The notes beneath the pieces were generated by a model, which saw only the letters and a list, made by a program, of their open reading frames with translations, searched no databases and had not been told where the DNA came from. Source: an uncultured bacterium (GTDB lineage Bacteria; Planctomycetota; Phycisphaerae; Phycisphaerales; SM1A02). From it: a stretch of DNA of 64,000 bases. The position numbers and the translations under genes are program-made. Below, piece by piece: positions 17,675 through 26,935 of the stretch (within the stretch, counting starts at the first letter, position 1; each line of letters starts with the position of its first letter). The stretch spans positions 1 through 64,000 of the forward strand of contig CAIXJC010000062.1 in NCBI GenBank assembly GCA_903919715.1, in the 5' to 3' direction.

Positions 17675-19357
17675 TCAGAGGTCGATCGTCACCATGTCGC
17701 TTTCGCGCGAAAGCGCAGCTGGCGGATGATGAACTTGATCGGCGAACATCGCCAGCCCTGAAACCAACGCCATTTCACTTCGCACCTGATCTGCGTGATA
17801 GATGGTTGTCTTTCCACCAGAAAGGCGCGTTGCAAGATCGAGCGCAATCTGACCTTCACACTTGGCGAAATCGATTGGCTGGATGGCGCGCTCGAATGAT
17901 TGAAGGCGACCCTTTGCATTCTCGAAGGTGCCCGCTTTTTCGATCCACGTTGCCGCCGGCAAGAAAACTTCCGCCGACGATGTGAGGGGATTCGCAAGCG
18001 TGTCCAACAAGACAAATCGTCGGGTTGAAAGCGCCCGCATGACAGGCTCCGTCGACCAATCGCTGGGATAGTTTCCAGTGACGAGCGCAACTCCAGCGCC
18101 TGCAGTTGTCAGCGCTGCAAGGAATTCATTCGCATCACACACCGCAGGCATTCCAGCAGGAACCCGCCGAGCAGGAACCGCCGCTGCGAGCGCTGCAAGA
18201 ACGCGTCGAACACCACGCGCATTTGGCGCTTTTTCTGAGTGAATCGTATAGCCGCCAACAAGCGTGCGATCCTCTCCAGACTTTGGAACTGGACCGACGC
18301 CAAGCACTGCCGACGGATCAATCGCGAGCACCGTTCGTCCAATCAAGAAGGCGTCTTCGCATGAGAGCATCGGGCTGACCAACAATGCAATGCGGCCATT
18401 TCGCGCACCAGCTTGCAAGACTTCGACAGCACGATTCATCGCGGCATCCCATGCCGCCGCAGGATCAGCTCGATCAAATTCGGCAACGCCGCGAACCGCA
18501 GGCATCGTCAAACGATTTTCGCTGTGAACAAACTTCCAACCATAACGCACCTCGTCTGTGATCCACCATTGATTGACCTCTCGATTTTCTCGAGGCTTGA
18601 GGCGATAGACCACTCCTTCGTTGTGCTCGATAGAAATATTGTCGCCGCTTGCGGTGATTCCATCGATCGATGGTGTCTTCTTCAGAAACCAAACGCGCTG
18701 CTGAAAGAGGAAATCTTTGTCCAAGAGAGCGCCAACGGGGCACAAATCGACGACGTTCCCAGAAAGCTCATTATTGAGTGGTATTCCAGGGAAAACATCA
18801 ATCATTTCGGTGCCGCCACGACCCTCGACCATCAATTCGTGAGTCTCAGTAACTTCTTTGGTGAACCGCACGCAGCGAGTGCACATGATGCATCGATCGC
18901 TATAAAGAAGGACGTGTTCGCCAACATCCTTCTTGGGATTCTTGATCTTGTCTTCTTCAAATCGCGACTGACTTCGACCGTATTGATATGAGTAATCCTG
19001 AAGATGGCATTCGCCCGCCTGATCGCACACTGCGCAATCGACAGGATGGTTGATGAGCAGATACTCCATCACCGCCTTCTGATTCGTGATCGCCTTGGGA
19101 CTATCTGTATAAACGATCATCCCTTCACTTGCAGGCGTATGGCACGTCGGCATCAACTTTGGAATCGCCTCAAGCTGTCCAGTCTTCGCATTGGGCTGCC
19201 AAATTTCTGCGAGGCAGATACGGCAGTTCGCAGGAACCGACAATCCAGGGTGATAGCAGTAGTGAGGGATCTCAATCTCGTTCTTCAGAGCGACATCGAT
19301 GATCGATTGACCTTTTTCAAACTCGAGAGGAACGCCGTTGATAGTCAGTTTTGGCAT
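17675..19357 (-). CDS. nuoG: NuoG-like NADH-quinone oxidoreductase 75-kDa subunit (iron-sulfur protein)
   Basis: A 560-residue NuoG-type protein. The N-terminal [2Fe-2S] domain has HYCYHPGLSVPANCRICL and PTCHT. Next is the His-ligated cluster motif HPVDCAVCDQAGEC, then CIMCTRCVRF and DLCPVGAL for another [4Fe-4S] cluster. The C-terminal half is a shortened molybdopterin-oxidoreductase-like domain with no sign of a Mo site. E. coli NuoG is about 900 residues, so this is a short form. The ATG at 19357 (MPKLTINGVPLEFEKGQ) was chosen; a 91-residue upstream extension looks non-coding. No other complex I gene is in the window. Confidence 0.87.
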   Translation of the reverse strand: MPKLTINGVPLEFEKGQSIIDVALKNEIEIPHYCYHPGLSVPANCRICLAEIWQPNAKTGQLEAIPKLMPTCHTPASEGMIVYTDSPKAITNQKAVMEYLLINHPVDCAVCDQAGECHLQDYSYQYGRSQSRFEEDKIKNPKKDVGEHVLLYSDRCIMCTRCVRFTKEVTETHELMVEGRGGTEMIDVFPGIPLNNELSGNVVDLCPVGALLDKDFLFQQRVWFLKKTPSIDGITASGDNISIEHNEGVVYRLKPRENREVNQWWITDEVRYGWKFVHSENRLTMPAVRGVAEFDRADPAAAWDAAMNRAVEVLQAGARNGRIALLVSPMLSCEDAFLIGRTVLAIDPSAVLGVGPVPKSGEDRTLVGGYTIHSEKAPNARGVRRVLAALAAAVPARRVPAGMPAVCDANEFLAALTTAGAGVALVTGNYPSDWSTEPVMRALSTRRFVLLDTLANPLTSSAEVFLPAATWIEKAGTFENAKGRLQSFERAIQPIDFAKCEGQIALDLATRLSGGKTTIYHADQVRSEMALVSGLAMFADQVHHPPAALSRESDMVTIDL

Positions 19358-19412
19358 TGGGAAAAACGCACTGTGCGCGGGGCGACATCCTAGCGAGAGA
19401 ACGACGAATGGA

Positions 19413-20081
19413 TCACCGCGTAACGAATTCGATCTCGACCGCTCCGGACACCAGATCGATCCGCCGAATTTCGACCTGCCGACCATCGCCAAGCTTAAAA
19501 ATCCGCGGAAGAAAGAGCGTACTTGCTCCATCCCCCTCCAGAAGTCTTGTCGCGAATCGTGCCCCGCCTGGAACTGGTATGAACCCCACCGCCCCCCAGC
19601 CTGGAATGAGCCGGACTCCCTCCGCTTCAACTACTGAGGTGAAAGAACCGCTCCAGATCCGATCGTTGATAGAAATGCTGACGGTGGCGACCTGAGAATC
19701 AAAGTGCACCTGGGCCGTCGCCCCTACGATCGGCCACGCCAATGAAGGATCGTGTTCGCTCCACTGCGGCAATCGACGAGCGATCCATGAATTGATATCG
19801 ATGTCGTGAATGCGAATGGCCCACGGCTCACCCGCAGGGCGAATTCGTGCGAGTGCTGCGGCGAGGTTCTGCTCCAACTCTCGTCCACGTCGATCGCTTT
19901 CAGGATCTTCGGCAAGAGTTTTTGGATCAATCCACGCCAACGGAGCAAGTGTAGAAAGCCACCATCCGATCGCGCAGAGAATTGCGATTGACCCAGCGAA
20001 CCACAGAGCGATTCGACTCGCACGGCGAAGAATCGTCGCCTTTGCTTTCTTGGTCTCCTGCTCGGCCGCCAGCTCAATCAT
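19413..20081 (-). CDS. unknown protein with one N-terminal membrane helix
   Basis: A 222-residue protein not matched to any family I know. A basic, charged N-terminus (residues 1-24) leads into one transmembrane helix (about 25-50, IALWFAGSIAILCAIGWWLS), and the rest (about 170 residues) probably lies outside the membrane. The outer part is strand-rich (VHFDSQVATVSISINDRIWSG). Its start overlaps the ketosynthase stop by 8 bp, so the two are probably co-translated. A link to lipid or polyketide handling at the membrane is inferred from context only. Confidence 0.7.
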   Translation of the reverse strand: MIELAAEQETKKAKATILRRASRIALWFAGSIAILCAIGWWLSTLAPLAWIDPKTLAEDPESDRRGRELEQNLAAALARIRPAGEPWAIRIHDIDINSWIARRLPQWSEHDPSLAWPIVGATAQVHFDSQVATVSISINDRIWSGSFTSVVEAEGVRLIPGWGAVGFIPVPGGARFATRLLEGDGASTLFLPRIFKLGDGRQVEIRRIDLVSGAVEIEFVTR

Positions 20082-21414
20082 CGAATGCCGTCACGCACAC
20101 CGTGTCGTTCTGGCCGCCAAAGCCGAACGAATTCGAAAGGCATGTGCGCACGCGCGCCGCACGCGGCGTGTTCGCAACATAATCCAAATCGCATTCGGGA
20201 TCTGGAGTCGTGTAATTGATTGTCGGTGGGAGCATTCCACGGTGAATCGCCATGACACACGTGATGAATTCGACTGCGCCTGCAGCGGCGATCAAATGCC
20301 CCAGCATGCTCTTGACCGAACTCATCGGAATATCACGAGCAAGATCGCCGAAAACACGCTTCACAGCAAGCGTTTCAATCGAATCATTTTCTTTCGTCCC
20401 TGTGCCATGGGCCGAGATGTAATCCACGAGTGGACGGCCGTCGGCACCACGCGCATGCGGATCAATTCCCGCTTGCGAAAGAGCTTGCAACATCGCCGCC
20501 GCCGCTCCACGACCCGTTGGTTCGATGTCCGTGATGCGATACGAATCCGCACTCGAACCAAATCCGATCAGTTCAGCAAGCGGTTTCACCCCACGCGCAC
20601 GCGCATGTTCGAGCGTTTCCAGAATGACCATGCCTGCGCCTTCGCCCATGACGAAACCTCCGCGCGCGAGATCGAAAGGACGACTCGCCGTGCATGGATC
20701 ACCTTTGCTCGTGCTGAGGGCAGTCAGACGATTAAATCCTGTCACTCCCAGCACATGAATCATGGTATGAGCGCCGCCAGCGATCATCACATCAGCCTCA
20801 CCATGTCGCAGAATGCTCGATGCTTCGCCGATCGCCTGCGTGCTTGCAGCGCATGCAGTCAAACAGTTGTATGCCGGACCGCGCGCGCCGAATTCTCGTG
20901 CAATATGTGCGAGAGGCATATTGGGCTCTTGCTCGATTTCTCGAGCCGCTTTCATAATTTGAAGCCCAATTTCCGCCCACTTCGCTCCGTCGGTCTTCCC
21001 CGTTTGCGCATCCCATGCTTTCAGATTCGCCGCGAGATAATTTGGAGTATCGATGACTCCCTCGCCCGCACCGAGATACATGCCGACGCGTCGCATATTG
21101 CGCGCAGGTTTCACATCAAGAGCCGCCTGACGCCACGCTTGCGCAGCAGCTCCAAGAGCGAACTGCGAATTAATGCCTGCATTCGCATGCGCCGCAGGAT
21201 CTTTGAGCAGCGGATTCACGTCAAAGTTCTTCACTTCCGCAGCGAATGAAGTTGGAAACGTGCGCGCATCAAAGCGAGTAATCGGAGCCATGCCAGACGC
21301 ACCGCGCATCAACGCAGACCACACGGTCTCAAGATCGTGACCGAGGGGAGTGACCCAACCCATTCCACTCACAACAACTCGTTCGCTTGGTGATCGATCG
21401 TTTCGTGCGCTCAT
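20074..21414 (-). CDS. 3-oxoacyl-ACP synthase II-like ketosynthase (catalytic, KS-alpha)
   Basis: A 446-residue condensing enzyme of the FabF type. It has the full Cys-His-His triad plus Lys: C188 in LTACAAST, H336 in SAHGTGTKEND, and K368/H373 in SSVKSMLGH. The C-terminal FGFGGQN stretch is the usual family end. It should catalyse decarboxylative condensation of malonyl-ACP with an acyl chain. The ATG at 21414 overlaps the preceding degenerate paralogue by ATGA; the frame upstream of it is within that gene. Because of this pairing it may work as a KS/chain-length-factor heterodimer and not as the housekeeping FabF. Confidence 0.88.
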   Translation of the reverse strand: MSARNDRSPSERVVVSGMGWVTPLGHDLETVWSALMRGASGMAPITRFDARTFPTSFAAEVKNFDVNPLLKDPAAHANAGINSQFALGAAAQAWRQAALDVKPARNMRRVGMYLGAGEGVIDTPNYLAANLKAWDAQTGKTDGAKWAEIGLQIMKAAREIEQEPNMPLAHIAREFGARGPAYNCLTACAASTQAIGEASSILRHGEADVMIAGGAHTMIHVLGVTGFNRLTALSTSKGDPCTASRPFDLARGGFVMGEGAGMVILETLEHARARGVKPLAELIGFGSSADSYRITDIEPTGRGAAAAMLQALSQAGIDPHARGADGRPLVDYISAHGTGTKENDSIETLAVKRVFGDLARDIPMSSVKSMLGHLIAAAGAVEFITCVMAIHRGMLPPTINYTTPDPECDLDYVANTPRAARVRTCLSNSFGFGGQNDTVCVTAFDD

Positions 21415-22751
21415 GCTGGTCTCCGAAGAATGATCGCAGCACTCTGACCACCCATACCCGTCGTGGTGACAAGGACGTTTCGAATGTTCGCACTGCTTGC
21501 TGGCCGTGCATCTGCGTCGACACCCAATGCGGCAGATCCAGAAGTCGAAAGTCGTGCAGGAAGTTTTTGTTCGTGGATGCACTGCGCTGCAACCGATGCC
21601 GCCAACGCGCTCGATCCCGCACCGCAAATTCCGATCTGTGGCGCAAGTGTGACCAAAGGGATCTTTGGCAAACGATCACCAAAGACCATTCGCAGTGCCT
21701 TCGCTTCCGCTGCGTCGACCGATGGAATTCCGCTGCCCAGTGGAATAATCGCATCGATTTCGCCTGCACTTATTTTCGCATCTTCCATCGCCCCTTCAAT
21801 CGCTGCCGCGATGTCAGGCGCAGACTCGCACAGATCCACGCCGACCGTATCGATGCATGCGCATTGGCTCGCAGCAAATCCAGCGAGTTCTGCGAAGGCT
21901 TTGACGCCACGACTCTGCGCGCTATCGAATCCTTCCGTGATCAAGATCGCCCCACCTTCACCAAGAACAGTTCCAGCTGCACGCGGATCGAATGGACGAA
22001 CAGCTGCGACGCCATCGGCGCCAACGGGAACTGCGGCCAAGCGATTCGCAAAAGTCTGGCGAAGAAGTCCCATGTAATTCACTTTGCTCTCGCCGCCTCC
22101 CGAGAGGCAGGCATCTGCATCACCGCGTCGCATGACACGCATTGATTCGCCAATCGAAAGTGCGCCAGACGCTTCTGCGCACGTCAACGTATTGGAAGGT
22201 CCCTGGCAATCATGGATGATTGTCACATGGCACGCCAGCATGTTTGGCAAATATTTGAGCAACCAAAGCGGCGTGAGATTATTCATCCCCGTTCGTCCCC
22301 ATTCGCCTGGATCGAATCCGCCGTCTGCATCTCGGCATGTCAACATCGCACTTGCGAGTTCGTCTGAATCAGCGGGAATCAGGCCCGCTCCGATATGACA
22401 TCCAACTCGCTCGGGCGCAATCGTCGGAGGCACACCTTCGGCAGTTCCGCGTGTCGTCAATCCAGCCGAGGTGACCGCTGCGGCAGCGGCGGCAACGGCA
22501 ATCTCAATATCTCTCGCCATGACCTTCGTCGCCTTGCGATAATTTTTAGGGACAACACTGCGAATATCAAGTTGCTCTGGCAGAATCGTGGCAGCGACCG
22601 TCGTCATAAAACCAGATGGATCAAAGGCTGTGATCGGGCGAATCGCAGATGCGCCGCTGCAGAGTCCCGCCCAAAGCGGCTCCATACCAATGCCGAATCC
22701 CGACATGGGACCGACTCCAGTGATAACGATTCGTCGCTTTGATTTAGACAT
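21411..22751 (-). CDS. degenerate ketosynthase paralogue (chain-length-factor-like, KS-beta)
   Basis: A 446-residue thiolase-fold protein homologous to its neighbour but without a working active site. Aligning on GPS, the nucleophile Cys position is Glu193 (TCAEASG; a Cys sits two residues before). The first His position is Leu338 (PLGSGIPSVDAAE), the Lys position is Ala370 and the second His is Ile375 (PQIGICGAG). The overall length and the fold motifs (GDADACLSGGGES, VLGEGGAILITEG, TTGMGGQSAA) are intact, so it is not simply decaying. Type II polyketide chain-length factors show the same kind of loss (Gln in place of Cys). It precedes and overlaps the catalytic KS. Confidence 0.85.
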   Translation of the reverse strand: MSKSKRRIVITGVGPMSGFGIGMEPLWAGLCSGASAIRPITAFDPSGFMTTVAATILPEQLDIRSVVPKNYRKATKVMARDIEIAVAAAAAAVTSAGLTTRGTAEGVPPTIAPERVGCHIGAGLIPADSDELASAMLTCRDADGGFDPGEWGRTGMNNLTPLWLLKYLPNMLACHVTIIHDCQGPSNTLTCAEASGALSIGESMRVMRRGDADACLSGGGESKVNYMGLLRQTFANRLAAVPVGADGVAAVRPFDPRAAGTVLGEGGAILITEGFDSAQSRGVKAFAELAGFAASQCACIDTVGVDLCESAPDIAAAIEGAMEDAKISAGEIDAIIPLGSGIPSVDAAEAKALRMVFGDRLPKIPLVTLAPQIGICGAGSSALAASVAAQCIHEQKLPARLSTSGSAALGVDADARPASSANIRNVLVTTTGMGGQSAAIILRRPA

Positions 22752-22796
22752 TGGGGTCGTTGAGAATATCGAAAAGTTGATCTTCTCGAATGATCG

Positions 22797-24149
22797 TCAC
22801 ATGCGACGAGCGACCAAGAGCGCCATCTCGAGCGCCTGCTCGTAATTCAGCCGAGGATCGAGCGTTGTTTGATATGCGCGGCCCAAGTCGGAGTTCATCA
22901 ACCCTCGCGCGCCGCCGGTGCACTCCGTCACATTTTCCCCAGTCAATTCGAAGTGAACTCCGCCCAGAATCGAGCCTTTCATTGCATGCACCTCGAACGC
23001 TTGTTCCAATTCCGCAAGAATGTGAGCAAACTTACGCGTCTTCACTGGCACCGAGAGGCCCGACTCCGCCTTCACCATGACCGTATCCGTATTGCCATGC
23101 ATGGGATCGCAAATCCACAGCGCTGGAATCTTTGCGGCAGCGATTGCGTCGATGAATTTTGGAAGCGAGTCAGCGATATTGCGTGCGCCGAGGCGATGAA
23201 TCAGCGCGATGCGTCCCTCTTCACGTCGTGGATTCAATCGTTCACAGAGTTCGACCAAATCGCGAGGCGTGCGATCGGCGCTGACTTTGATGCCGATGGG
23301 ATTCTCGATGCCACTGAGATATTCGACGTGCGCCCCATCAAGTCGCCCCGTGCGCGCACCGAGCCATGGAAAGTGTGTCGAAAGATTCCACCAGCCTTCG
23401 CGACGAGGGACAACGCGCGTCTGCGCCTCTTCGAGTTCCAACAAGAGACACTCATGGCTCGTGAAGAAATCAACTCGCTGCATTTGATGAACGCGCACTC
23501 CAGCAAGGGTCTCCATGAATCGAAGCCCTTCGCCAATTGCATCGACCATGCGCTTGTACTCCGCTGCGAGCGGCGAATGCACGACCCAATCCAAATTCCA
23601 CTGTTCTGGATGATGCAAATCGGCGAATCCGCCGTCGACAAGTGCCCGAATGAAGTTGAGCGTCAACGCAGATCGTTCATATCCACGGAGCAGCAGTTGC
23701 GGATTTGGGGTGCGCGCCGCTGCGGTGAATTCAGGACGATTGACGTTGTCACCGCGAAAAGATGGGAGCGAAATGCCATCACGAACCTCTTCTTCGGTCG
23801 ACCTCGGCTTGGCGTACTGCCCAGCAAATCGGCCGATGCGAACCACTCGCTTTCGCGAAGCGTGCGTCAACACCAAACTCATTTGTAACAAGATCTTGAG
23901 TTGATTCGTAATCGCCGACGACCGACAGTCTGCGAAACTTTCCGCGCAATCACCGCCATGCAGAACGAATCTCTCGCCCCGTGCGGCTTCGGCCAGTTGG
24001 GATTTGAGCGCCGCGACTTCACCGCTCGTCACAAGCGGCGGCAGATCCTTGATCTCGTCGATCACACGCTGCGCCTCATGCATGTCGGGCCACGCCGCCT
24101 GCTGGCTTGCAGATCGAGAACGCCAAGAATCGGGCGACCATGTACTCAT
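22797..24149 (-). CDS. class II 3-deoxy-7-phosphoheptulonate (DAHP) synthase
   Basis: A 450-residue plant-type (class II) DAHP synthase, which condenses PEP and erythrose 4-phosphate at the entry to aromatic amino-acid synthesis. It opens with the class hallmark WSPDSWRSRSASQQ and carries LHGGDCAESF, RIGRFAGQYAKPRS, HFPWLGARTG, IKVSADRTP, RLGARNI and WICDPMHGNT. The longer open frame to 24212 runs through the tRNA-Leu gene, so the ATG at 24149 is the start. It sits 45 bp upstream of the ketosynthase pair on the same strand and might head that operon, or be the organism's general DAHP synthase. Confidence 0.93.
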   Translation of the reverse strand: MSTWSPDSWRSRSASQQAAWPDMHEAQRVIDEIKDLPPLVTSGEVAALKSQLAEAARGERFVLHGGDCAESFADCRSSAITNQLKILLQMSLVLTHASRKRVVRIGRFAGQYAKPRSTEEEVRDGISLPSFRGDNVNRPEFTAAARTPNPQLLLRGYERSALTLNFIRALVDGGFADLHHPEQWNLDWVVHSPLAAEYKRMVDAIGEGLRFMETLAGVRVHQMQRVDFFTSHECLLLELEEAQTRVVPRREGWWNLSTHFPWLGARTGRLDGAHVEYLSGIENPIGIKVSADRTPRDLVELCERLNPRREEGRIALIHRLGARNIADSLPKFIDAIAAAKIPALWICDPMHGNTDTVMVKAESGLSVPVKTRKFAHILAELEQAFEVHAMKGSILGGVHFELTGENVTECTGGARGLMNSDLGRAYQTTLDPRLNYEQALEMALLVARRM

Positions 24150-24173
24150 GCCGTCAAGAGTATCGACGAACAA

Positions 24174-24255
<82 letters not shown>

Positions 24256-24284
24256 ATTTGCATGACTTCGTACGATGATACCCA

Positions 24285-24950
24285 ATGGCATTCAGCGAGA
24301 CATGCGCCGTCAAGTTCATCCCGTTCGTCATACGAATCGTGCTGTGCGCAGTCTTTCTGCCAATGGGTTGGCACAAAATTTTTAACACCACAGAATTCTC
24401 GACTGCAGAAGCCGATCAACTCTTCTCGATCGGCGTTTCCACCGAAGGATTGGATTGGCAGCGAATTCAAACGACGGGAATTGGATCGAAAGCGCCGAGT
24501 ACTTCAGCTGTGACCAATCCAGCGAGTCCAGGGAAGACCCCACCGCGATCCGCGCGAACGCTGTACAAATTTTCACTCATGGCCGACAACGCCGGGTTTC
24601 CATATCCCGCGATCGCAGGATGGCTCGTCGGCCTCACGGAACTCGGTGGATCTGTACTGCTCTTGATCGGGGCCTTCTCTCGAATCTTTGCACTGGGAAT
24701 TGCCTGTGTCATGGCTGGCGCATTTTGGATGACCAATTGGGCTGCGTTGATGGACAGCGGATGGTGGGTCATTTCCGAAACGATTCGCATGCAAATCTGT
24801 GCGCATGTGGCCCTCTTCCTCTTAGCGATCAATGTGATGCTGGTTGGCCCAGGATTCCTCAGTATCGATGGAATGATGCATGCATCACCTCGCAAGTCCA
24901 AAGCCAGTCCAGCAGGCGGCGACAAATCCTCACGAAAAGAGCCGAAATAA
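24285..24950 (+). CDS. DoxX family membrane protein
   Basis: A 221-residue protein with four predicted membrane helices. The first helix with FLPMGWHKIF and the later GWLVGLTELGGSVLLLIGAFSRI and GAFWMTNW are typical of the DoxX family of small quinone- or redox-linked membrane proteins. Between helices 1 and 2 there is an unusually long hydrophilic insert (about residues 35-95), and the C-terminus is a Lys/Ser-rich tail. The stop is 3 bp before the next ATG, so it probably leads the vWA-ExbB-ExbD operon. Precise function unknown. Confidence 0.78.
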   Translation: MAFSETCAVKFIPFVIRIVLCAVFLPMGWHKIFNTTEFSTAEADQLFSIGVSTEGLDWQRIQTTGIGSKAPSTSAVTNPASPGKTPPRSARTLYKFSLMADNAGFPYPAIAGWLVGLTELGGSVLLLIGAFSRIFALGIACVMAGAFWMTNWAALMDSGWWVISETIRMQICAHVALFLLAINVMLVGPGFLSIDGMMHASPRKSKASPAGGDKSSRKEPK

Positions 24951-24953
24951 TCC

Positions 24954-26240
24954 ATGCGCGCTCGGCGCTTGATCCCGTGGATTTTTTCTGCGGTTATTCA
25001 CGGATGTCTCGCTTTCTTGCTCCTGACCGTCGGCGCATTGGTCTTGCATAGTTGGCGCAATCCAACGGAACCGATCCTCGGCGCCGAAGCGCTTTTTAAT
25101 TTTGAAGCTGCACCAAGCGACTCTCCTGTCATTGCGCCCGCGATTCCAACGAAAGCAGCGCTTCCAGTCCGTGAGGATGTTGCGACCACGGCGATTGCGA
25201 TCACGGGCGCGCAAGACGCATCGCACGAAATGGTTCGCTTGACCGAACAAAATCGCGATGCTTTAACAACGGCACTTGAGCGCCCATTGCGACCATTGAC
25301 TGGTCCTCGAACGATCGTCACCGTTGCCGGACTTCGTCAGACATCCGCTCGCCGCATCGTCTTCATACTCGACGCTTCTGGATCAATGCTCGGCGCATAT
25401 CCAACCGCGGTGCAGGAAGTGATCAACTCGATCTCTCGATTGAGCGAAGAACAACAGTTTGCAGTCGTTGCTTTTCAAGGCGGCGAAGCTTTTCTTGCGC
25501 AAGAGATGCCACTGCGGCGAGCAGGACCGACCTTTGGACAACAAGGAATCGAATCGCTCAAAAATTGGATGCTTGATGAAGTCACTCCCAGCCAAAACAG
25601 TGACGCTCGCAAGGCCATACGTGTTGCGCTCGCACTGCGTCCCGACACAATCGTCATCGTCAGCGCTGGCCTGCTTGGCGTCGTCGATAAACCTGCGGAT
25701 CGGGACGCTCTCTTGGCAGATCTCGACGCTCTCAATCCTCGAGACGCGCGAACGGGTCGTCGAAAAGTGCAGATCGGTTGCATTCACCTGATGGAAGCAG
25801 AACCACTTGGCGCTCTTGAAGCGATTGCAAGAGAACACGGTGGTCCTGGCTCATACCGATTCGTGCGGCGATTGGCAGATCTTCGTGCAAGCGAAGAAAC
25901 CGTTGCAACTGAACCCTCCGACGAAACGACCGAGCGACTCAGTCATGCGCTTGGTCTTTTGAAAGCTGGCGACATTGCAGCCGCGCGCACGCAACTGCTG
26001 CGGATCGGACTTGCGGAACCGCTCCACCGCTCTTCGCCAGTTGCGCTGGTGAGCGCCGCCGAAATCAGTTTGCTCAATGATCGCGACCCGCGCAACGCAG
26101 CGCGACTCGCTGATGCCGCCTTGCAAGGCGCACGCTCGTTCGGCCTTGATACCACCGCAGCACGTGCGGAAACCGTCTTACGTGCAGCCGATAAATCAAA
26201 TTCCTCCTCCCACCAAGAATCCAAGATAAAAAAACCATGA
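24954..26240 (+). CDS. membrane-anchored von Willebrand factor A domain protein
   Basis: A 428-residue protein with an N-terminal membrane helix (residues ~8-32) and a periplasmic body. From about residue 132 it has a vWA domain with the metal-binding MIDAS motif (D140, S142, S144 in FILDASGSM). About residues 310-428 look like a helical repeat region (HALGLLKAGDIAAARTQLLRIG, RNAARLADAALQGARSFG), possibly TPR-like. Its stop overlaps the exbB start (ATGA). The layout, one TM helix plus a periplasmic domain next to an ExbB/ExbD motor, resembles a TonB- or TolA-like transducer, but that role is inference. Confidence 0.82.
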   Translation: MRARRLIPWIFSAVIHGCLAFLLLTVGALVLHSWRNPTEPILGAEALFNFEAAPSDSPVIAPAIPTKAALPVREDVATTAIAITGAQDASHEMVRLTEQNRDALTTALERPLRPLTGPRTIVTVAGLRQTSARRIVFILDASGSMLGAYPTAVQEVINSISRLSEEQQFAVVAFQGGEAFLAQEMPLRRAGPTFGQQGIESLKNWMLDEVTPSQNSDARKAIRVALALRPDTIVIVSAGLLGVVDKPADRDALLADLDALNPRDARTGRRKVQIGCIHLMEAEPLGALEAIAREHGGPGSYRFVRRLADLRASEETVATEPSDETTERLSHALGLLKAGDIAAARTQLLRIGLAEPLHRSSPVALVSAAEISLLNDRDPRNAARLADAALQGARSFGLDTTAARAETVLRAADKSNSSSHQESKIKKP

Positions 26241-26935
26241 ACACACCGAGCAACTTCTCAACCACCGTCGACGCCGCCAAAATTTTCTTCGTTTCGTCCA
26301 GCACTCTTCCGGATGGCTCGACGCAAATTGAATGGTTGGGCAGCATGATGATTTGGGTCCTCATCGCAATGAGCGTTGTCAGCATCGGACTGATCACGGC
26401 AGCGCTCTTGGCTCATCGCCGCAAGATCATTATGCCTGCGGGAACGGCAGAAGCATTCCTGCGAGCAAGTTCGACTGGTTCGACCGCGGACGCCCGCTCA
26501 ATTGCTGCGGCAAGCGGCAGCGACTTCGCCCGTATGGCAATTGCCGCTCTGGACACGCTTCCATTAGGGCGGTTAGCAGCGGTCGATGCGGCAGAGCAAA
26601 CTGCAGAAGAATGCGCCGCGCGACGATTCCGTTCAATCGAGAGCCTCAACGTGCTTGCTCAAATCAGCCCAATGATCGGGCTCTTTGGAACTGTCTACGG
26701 AATGATTGTCGCATTTCAAACTGTCTCCGCATCTGGTGGACAAGCCGACCCCGCACTTCTTGCCGGCGGAATCGGCACCGCACTCGTCACCACTTTTTGG
26801 GGTTTGATCGTCGCAATTCCAGCATTGTTTGCGTATGCGACCATCCGAAATTGGATTGATGCGTTGATGTCGGAGGCGCTTGAAACCACCTTGCGTGGCA
26901 CGGCACAAACCGTCGCACGAGGACCGAATCCGTGA
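26237..26935 (+). CDS. MotA/TolQ/ExbB proton channel family protein
   Basis: A 232-residue inner-membrane protein with three hydrophobic helices: about 33-60, 139-163 and 172-203. The segment NVLAQISPMIGLFGTVYGMIVAF followed by the Gly- and Thr-rich GGIGTALVTTFWGLIVAIPALFAY is the ExbB/TolQ signature. It would form the pentameric stator of an ion-driven motor with ExbD. It overlaps the vWA gene upstream (ATGA) and the first exbD downstream (GTGA), so all are probably made in fixed proportion. Confidence 0.92.
   Translation: MNTPSNFSTTVDAAKIFFVSSSTLPDGSTQIEWLGSMMIWVLIAMSVVSIGLITAALLAHRRKIIMPAGTAEAFLRASSTGSTADARSIAAASGSDFARMAIAALDTLPLGRLAAVDAAEQTAEECAARRFRSIESLNVLAQISPMIGLFGTVYGMIVAFQTVSASGGQADPALLAGGIGTALVTTFWGLIVAIPALFAYATIRNWIDALMSEALETTLRGTAQTVARGPNP

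Noticed and set aside
19810-21249. 479-codon plus-strand open frame opposite the ketosynthase gene
   Set aside because: The minus strand carries an unmistakable FabF-type protein there; the plus frame is Arg/His-rich and low in hydrophobic residues, typical of an antisense shadow.
22869-23888. 339-codon plus-strand open frame inside the DAHP synthase gene
   Set aside because: Opposite a conserved enzyme; its sequence shows no motifs.
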